A stretch of 22,272 bases of DNA from Daldinia sp. FL1419. Its lineage: Eukaryota > Ascomycota > Sordariomycetes > Xylariales > Hypoxylaceae. The notes beneath the pieces are model-generated. The model was not told the DNA's origin and ran no database searches. It saw only the letters and a list, made by a program, of their open reading frames with translations. Numbering within the stretch: position 1 is the first letter of the stretch; each line of letters begins with the position of its first letter. The DNA lies in contig MU623648.1 in the NCBI GenBank assembly GCA_025201765.1, forward strand, positions 1-22,272, written 5' to 3'. This document shows positions 19,129-22,272 of this stretch, in pieces. A program made the position numbers and the translations under genes.

Positions 19129-19626
19129 AGTCAAGATGACTGACCTAATAACGTCGCAGCTAACCAGCTGCAATAACTAAGACTCGAGACCAAGCCCGGC
19201 GTCGCTTACTTGTCCACCTTCAAGCCATATATGATTTAATAGGGAGTTAAAGCCTGAAGTCTTTGTACGAGGTATAGTAGACGTAACTTGCATCAAACCT
19301 CTGGGAATATGATAACGAATTAAAGACTCGTCAGAGTTGATAAGCCTCTTATGCTTATGAGTGAGACTAATAATGATAAAGACTACTTATTAGGTAGGTT
19401 AGGTTAATAAGTGAGATAAATACGACACCAAGCCGAAACCCCCGCTATTGTAGAATAAGCGTGGTTCAGCGCGTCAACGCGGGGGTCGCGGATAACTCTA
19501 AATTGGTAGGTACATAGTGGGGACATATAGGTAAATAATCCAAAGCAGTTTTCTTGTAGTTATGTAAAATAGTCTTGCATATTTATGGGGCGACGACATA
19601 TGGTGACTTTTAGATTCAAAATGTCC
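19129..19626. other. Upstream region of the carrier gene
   Basis: This contains the promoter of the minus-strand carrier gene and no supported coding frame. A GC-rich inverted repeat, ACCCCCGC (19438-19445) and GCGGGGGT (19479-19486) separated by 33 bases, stands out from the AT-leaning surroundings. TAGGTAGGTTAGG lies at about 19391-19403. Confidence 0.45.
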
Positions 19627-19635
19627 TAGGAATTG
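19627..19635 (+). repeat. Left target-site duplication
   Basis: TAGGAATTG immediately precedes the left TIR and is repeated exactly after the right TIR at 20230-20238. Confidence 0.85.
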
Positions 19636-20229
19636 CAGTATCTTTAAAAGGCCAAATAAATCCTCATAAAAGGCCAACCCATCCACCTTTCCACGTGAGA
19701 TGGTGGCCCGACACATACACACCTAATTTGTATTAGGTTTAGTCCAACCCCCAGCAAAAACAGAATATCGCCCGGTTGCGTTTTTATATACATTACAACC
19801 CAAAATACCACTTAATAATTGAAGTTATTGTCAATACCTCAACACCAACGCTATTACTTGCACCACTACCACAATTGTACACAATACCCTCAATATTAGC
19901 ACTTACGACAGTAAAGCTTAATATAATCCTCTTTAATATAATCCTCTTTAATATACACAGGTTATAGGGCATGCAAGGTTAATTTCAGGGCATACAGCAC
20001 CTTTTCCAGCCTGAATTTCAAACACCCGTGATGCTTTCGCAGCACCAAAATATCTAATATTTTATAAATTAAAATGCGACCGGGCAGTTTTCTGTTTTTT
20101 CTGTTTTTAGTTGGGGGATAGATTAAACCCCATACAAATTAGGTGTGTGTGTGTTGGGCCACCATCTCACGTGGAAAAGTGGATGGGTTGGCCTTTTATG
20201 AGGATTTATTTGGCCTTTTAAAGATACTG
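19636..20229. mobile_element. Non-autonomous DNA transposon with long TIRs, likely Mutator-type MITE
   Basis: The ends are inverted repeats starting CAGTATCTTTAAAAGGCC. The left arm (from 19636) and the complement of the right arm (from 20229) differ at only about three of the first ~97 positions, all transitions; weaker similarity extends to about 150 bp (to ~19785 and ~20071). The element is flanked by the perfect 9-bp direct repeat TAGGAATTG (19627-19635 and 20230-20238). The 594-bp element has no coding frame. Its core holds two and a bit copies of a 15-bp tandem unit (ATATAATCCTCTTTA from 19921). A 9-bp target duplication with long TIRs is characteristic of Mutator-like elements; hAT would give 8 bp. 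Confidence 0.85.
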
Positions 20230-20238
20230 TAGGAATTG
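20230..20238 (+). repeat. Right target-site duplication
   Basis: TAGGAATTG immediately follows the right TIR and is identical to 19627-19635. Confidence 0.85.
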
Positions 20239-20239
20239 G

Positions 20240-22272
20240 GAAGTCGTTCATTTAAAAAGATATAATTAGAGACCATAAGTCATCCAACCATTGCCCCACT
20301 CCTTACCCTATTAATGTATAGGTAATTTGTATAGGTGGGGTGAAATTCACCTAATTAAAGATGTGTTTAAGAGTTCATTTTATTATTGTTTTGGTATTTA
20401 TTTATACCTTAGATAGTAGGTATTTATTAAGTTATTGGGGAGAATTTATGTAATTTTTAATAAATTTATACATAAAGGTTTATTTACCTTATTTTTTCAG
20501 GAAAAAGTAATGGTTTTAGGGGATTATAAAAGTATCCTATTATTTTTAGTAAGTTATTTGGTTTAATTTAATTATTAATATATTTTTTATTATTTTATAA
20601 ATTAATATTTAAAGAGTATTTAATTTATTAAATACTATTTTAAATTCTTCTTAACGTTTGCCTATATTATTTATTAAGTATTTAAGGTTTTTTGGTTTAT
20701 TTTTAAAATGTTATTGGTTTTAAATATTTTATATAAAGTTTGGTTTGTAAATATTTATTTTATGTTTATTGAATGTTTGATAAATATTTACGCGTAATAG
20801 TAAGGGTGGATATGGTATTTAAGTTACGAGATTTGATTGGATAATTGTTCCTTTTTTGATATGAAGGTAAAAATCTGATAGGTGCTCTCCGAGTTGTTTA
20901 TAAATATTTATAAATAGTTAGGATGAGATTATGGTTGTTATTCTGAATGGGGAATTGTTTTGTTGTTTTAATATGAATTATAATATTGATATGCTTGTTG
21001 AATTATGTTTTTATATAGTATTTTTTATTAAGTGTTTATTTAGTTTTTATAATATATTTATATGATATTATAGGATAAATAATTTTATTAAGTTAATTTA
21101 AAGTGTTATGTTGAGTTTTATTGTGTTTAGATGGGTGATGAGGATATTTTAATTATATTAACGAAGAATAGGATTGGTGGATTGACGATGACGGATTATT
21201 GTAGATTAGTTTGTGAATATTTTTTGATTATTGATTTATTATTTGATAGGGATTTATATGTTATTTTTAGATTATTGGGATATAATTAAGTAGTATATTG
21301 AGTTTTTTGATGTTGGTGAGGAATTTAGGTTGGTTGATAAGATGTTTATTTGGTTAGATAATTGCCTTTTTAATGTTTTTAAGGTTAAGGATTTTTTTGT
21401 ATTATTAATGATTAAGGTTTAAAAGGGTGTATTGGTATATGTAAGTATTTTTGGAGTATTAATTGAGTATTTGGTGGTTAATTAATATTTTTAGTTATTT
21501 ATGATGGTTATGAAAAAGATGGTTGGGTAGAAATTAAAGGTTTGTTGGGGGTGTTAAGAAAATAGGAAAAGTGGTAAGTGAATATTTGTTAAGTATTAAT
21601 TGAGTGTTAATTAAATATATAATGTGTTTATTTAATTGGAAGTATTATTGTTAATTGTGGTTATGGTTTAAGGTTTATTTTAAGGAGAATCTTAAAGAAA
21701 TCTTTGAGGATAAAGATGATGATAGTTAGGATAAGGAGTATGGTAATATTGATATTAAAAATTTGTTATATATTTTATTAGATATTTATTATTTTATTAG
21801 TAATGAATATTTTTTAGGTTAAGATAATTTGGTAGGTTTTATTAATATATTATATCTGGAATCCTGTACCTTTTGTTTTTTAAAGGTATTTAAATAATTA
21901 TTTAATTAGGAGTAATATAAATTTAATATATTTGTAGAATATTTTATTGGTTAATAATTAATTGTTTTATAAATATTTGGTGAGTAATTTTATAAGAAGT
22001 AAAATGATATAATATATTAATATTAAGGAAGATTGATAGAAATTTTGGAAAATGGTGGTGAGGTTTGTATAAGTATTAATTGAAGATTTGTTAAGGATTA
22101 TTTTTTAAGTATTATGTAATGATATTCTTTAAATGATAAGATACCCTTAATATGATATAATAAGTAATAATTTATTGAATATTTATATTATTTATTTATT
22201 TATTAAATTAATAAATTTATTAAATATATTTTATAAAATAATATTATAAAAAAATATTATTTATTATTATTA
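20240..22272 (+). repeat. Strand-asymmetric RIP-like relic of a repeated gene or transposon
   Basis: The block is AT-rich to the window end and has no open frame. From about 20500 the + strand keeps G but is nearly devoid of C. Between 21193 and 21690 I count 2 C and 116 G, with an unbroken C-free run at 21367-21690. The few C's elsewhere often sit in CG pairs (GACGATGACGG near 21183). The sequence still looks like decayed coding DNA, with GAT/GAG/AAG-rich stretches and GTAAGT donors near 21441 and 21574 followed by TTAATT-type words. This implies C-to-T mutation on one strand of a once-coding repeat. The parent element cannot be identified. Confidence 0.7.

Overview
The window reads as nuclear DNA of a filamentous ascomycete (Pezizomycotina; the gene types fit Sordariomycetes or a related class, but I cannot place the species). 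The evidence is short introns with GTRNGY donors, CTAAC-type branch points and YAG acceptors; the fungus-specific 2EXR and HET families; a secreted GH3 beta-glucosidase; an Lgl/Sro7-type exocytosis protein; and AT-rich blocks at both ends that look like repeats degraded by C-to-T (RIP-like) mutation.

Layout. 1-~990: AT-rich block with a 9-bp microsatellite, three copies of a 157-bp tandem repeat, and what looks like one end of a hAT transposon. 1149-2360 (-): 2EXR-domain protein. 2914-3674 (-): a two-membrane-segment protein whose reading frame is broken by one in-frame TAG. 3675-6661: gene-poor, with two related tRNA-like repeats followed by T-runs. 6662-7574 (+): a 254-residue acidic-tailed protein whose intron only makes sense as a nested twin intron (stwintron). 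7900-10648 (-): four-exon GH3 beta-glucosidase. 11193-14287 (-): two-exon Sro7/Lgl homolog. 14836-16456 (-): wreck of a HET-domain gene that has lost its HET core. 17353-17827 (+): small two-exon coiled-coil protein. 18232-19128 (-): mitochondrial carrier. 19636-20229: 594-bp non-autonomous DNA transposon with long terminal inverted repeats and a perfect 9-bp target duplication. 20240-22272: AT-rich relic with almost no C on the + strand.

The intact genes do not form an evident pathway. They are housekeeping or secretory genes (beta-glucosidase for cellobiose breakdown, Sro7 for polarised exocytosis, an inner-membrane carrier) set in a repeat-bounded segment with fast-evolving or dying genes (2EXR, HET, membrane protein). 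No biosynthetic cluster, CRISPR array or rRNA gene is visible.

The most notable observation is the nested intron at 7099-7246. The simple intron with the best signals breaks the frame. Removing an internal GT-AG intron first builds a perfect GTATGT donor, and removing the external intron then joins the exons in frame. Start codons were reassigned to ATG where the longest open frame began with TTG or GTG, because this is a eukaryotic nuclear sequence.
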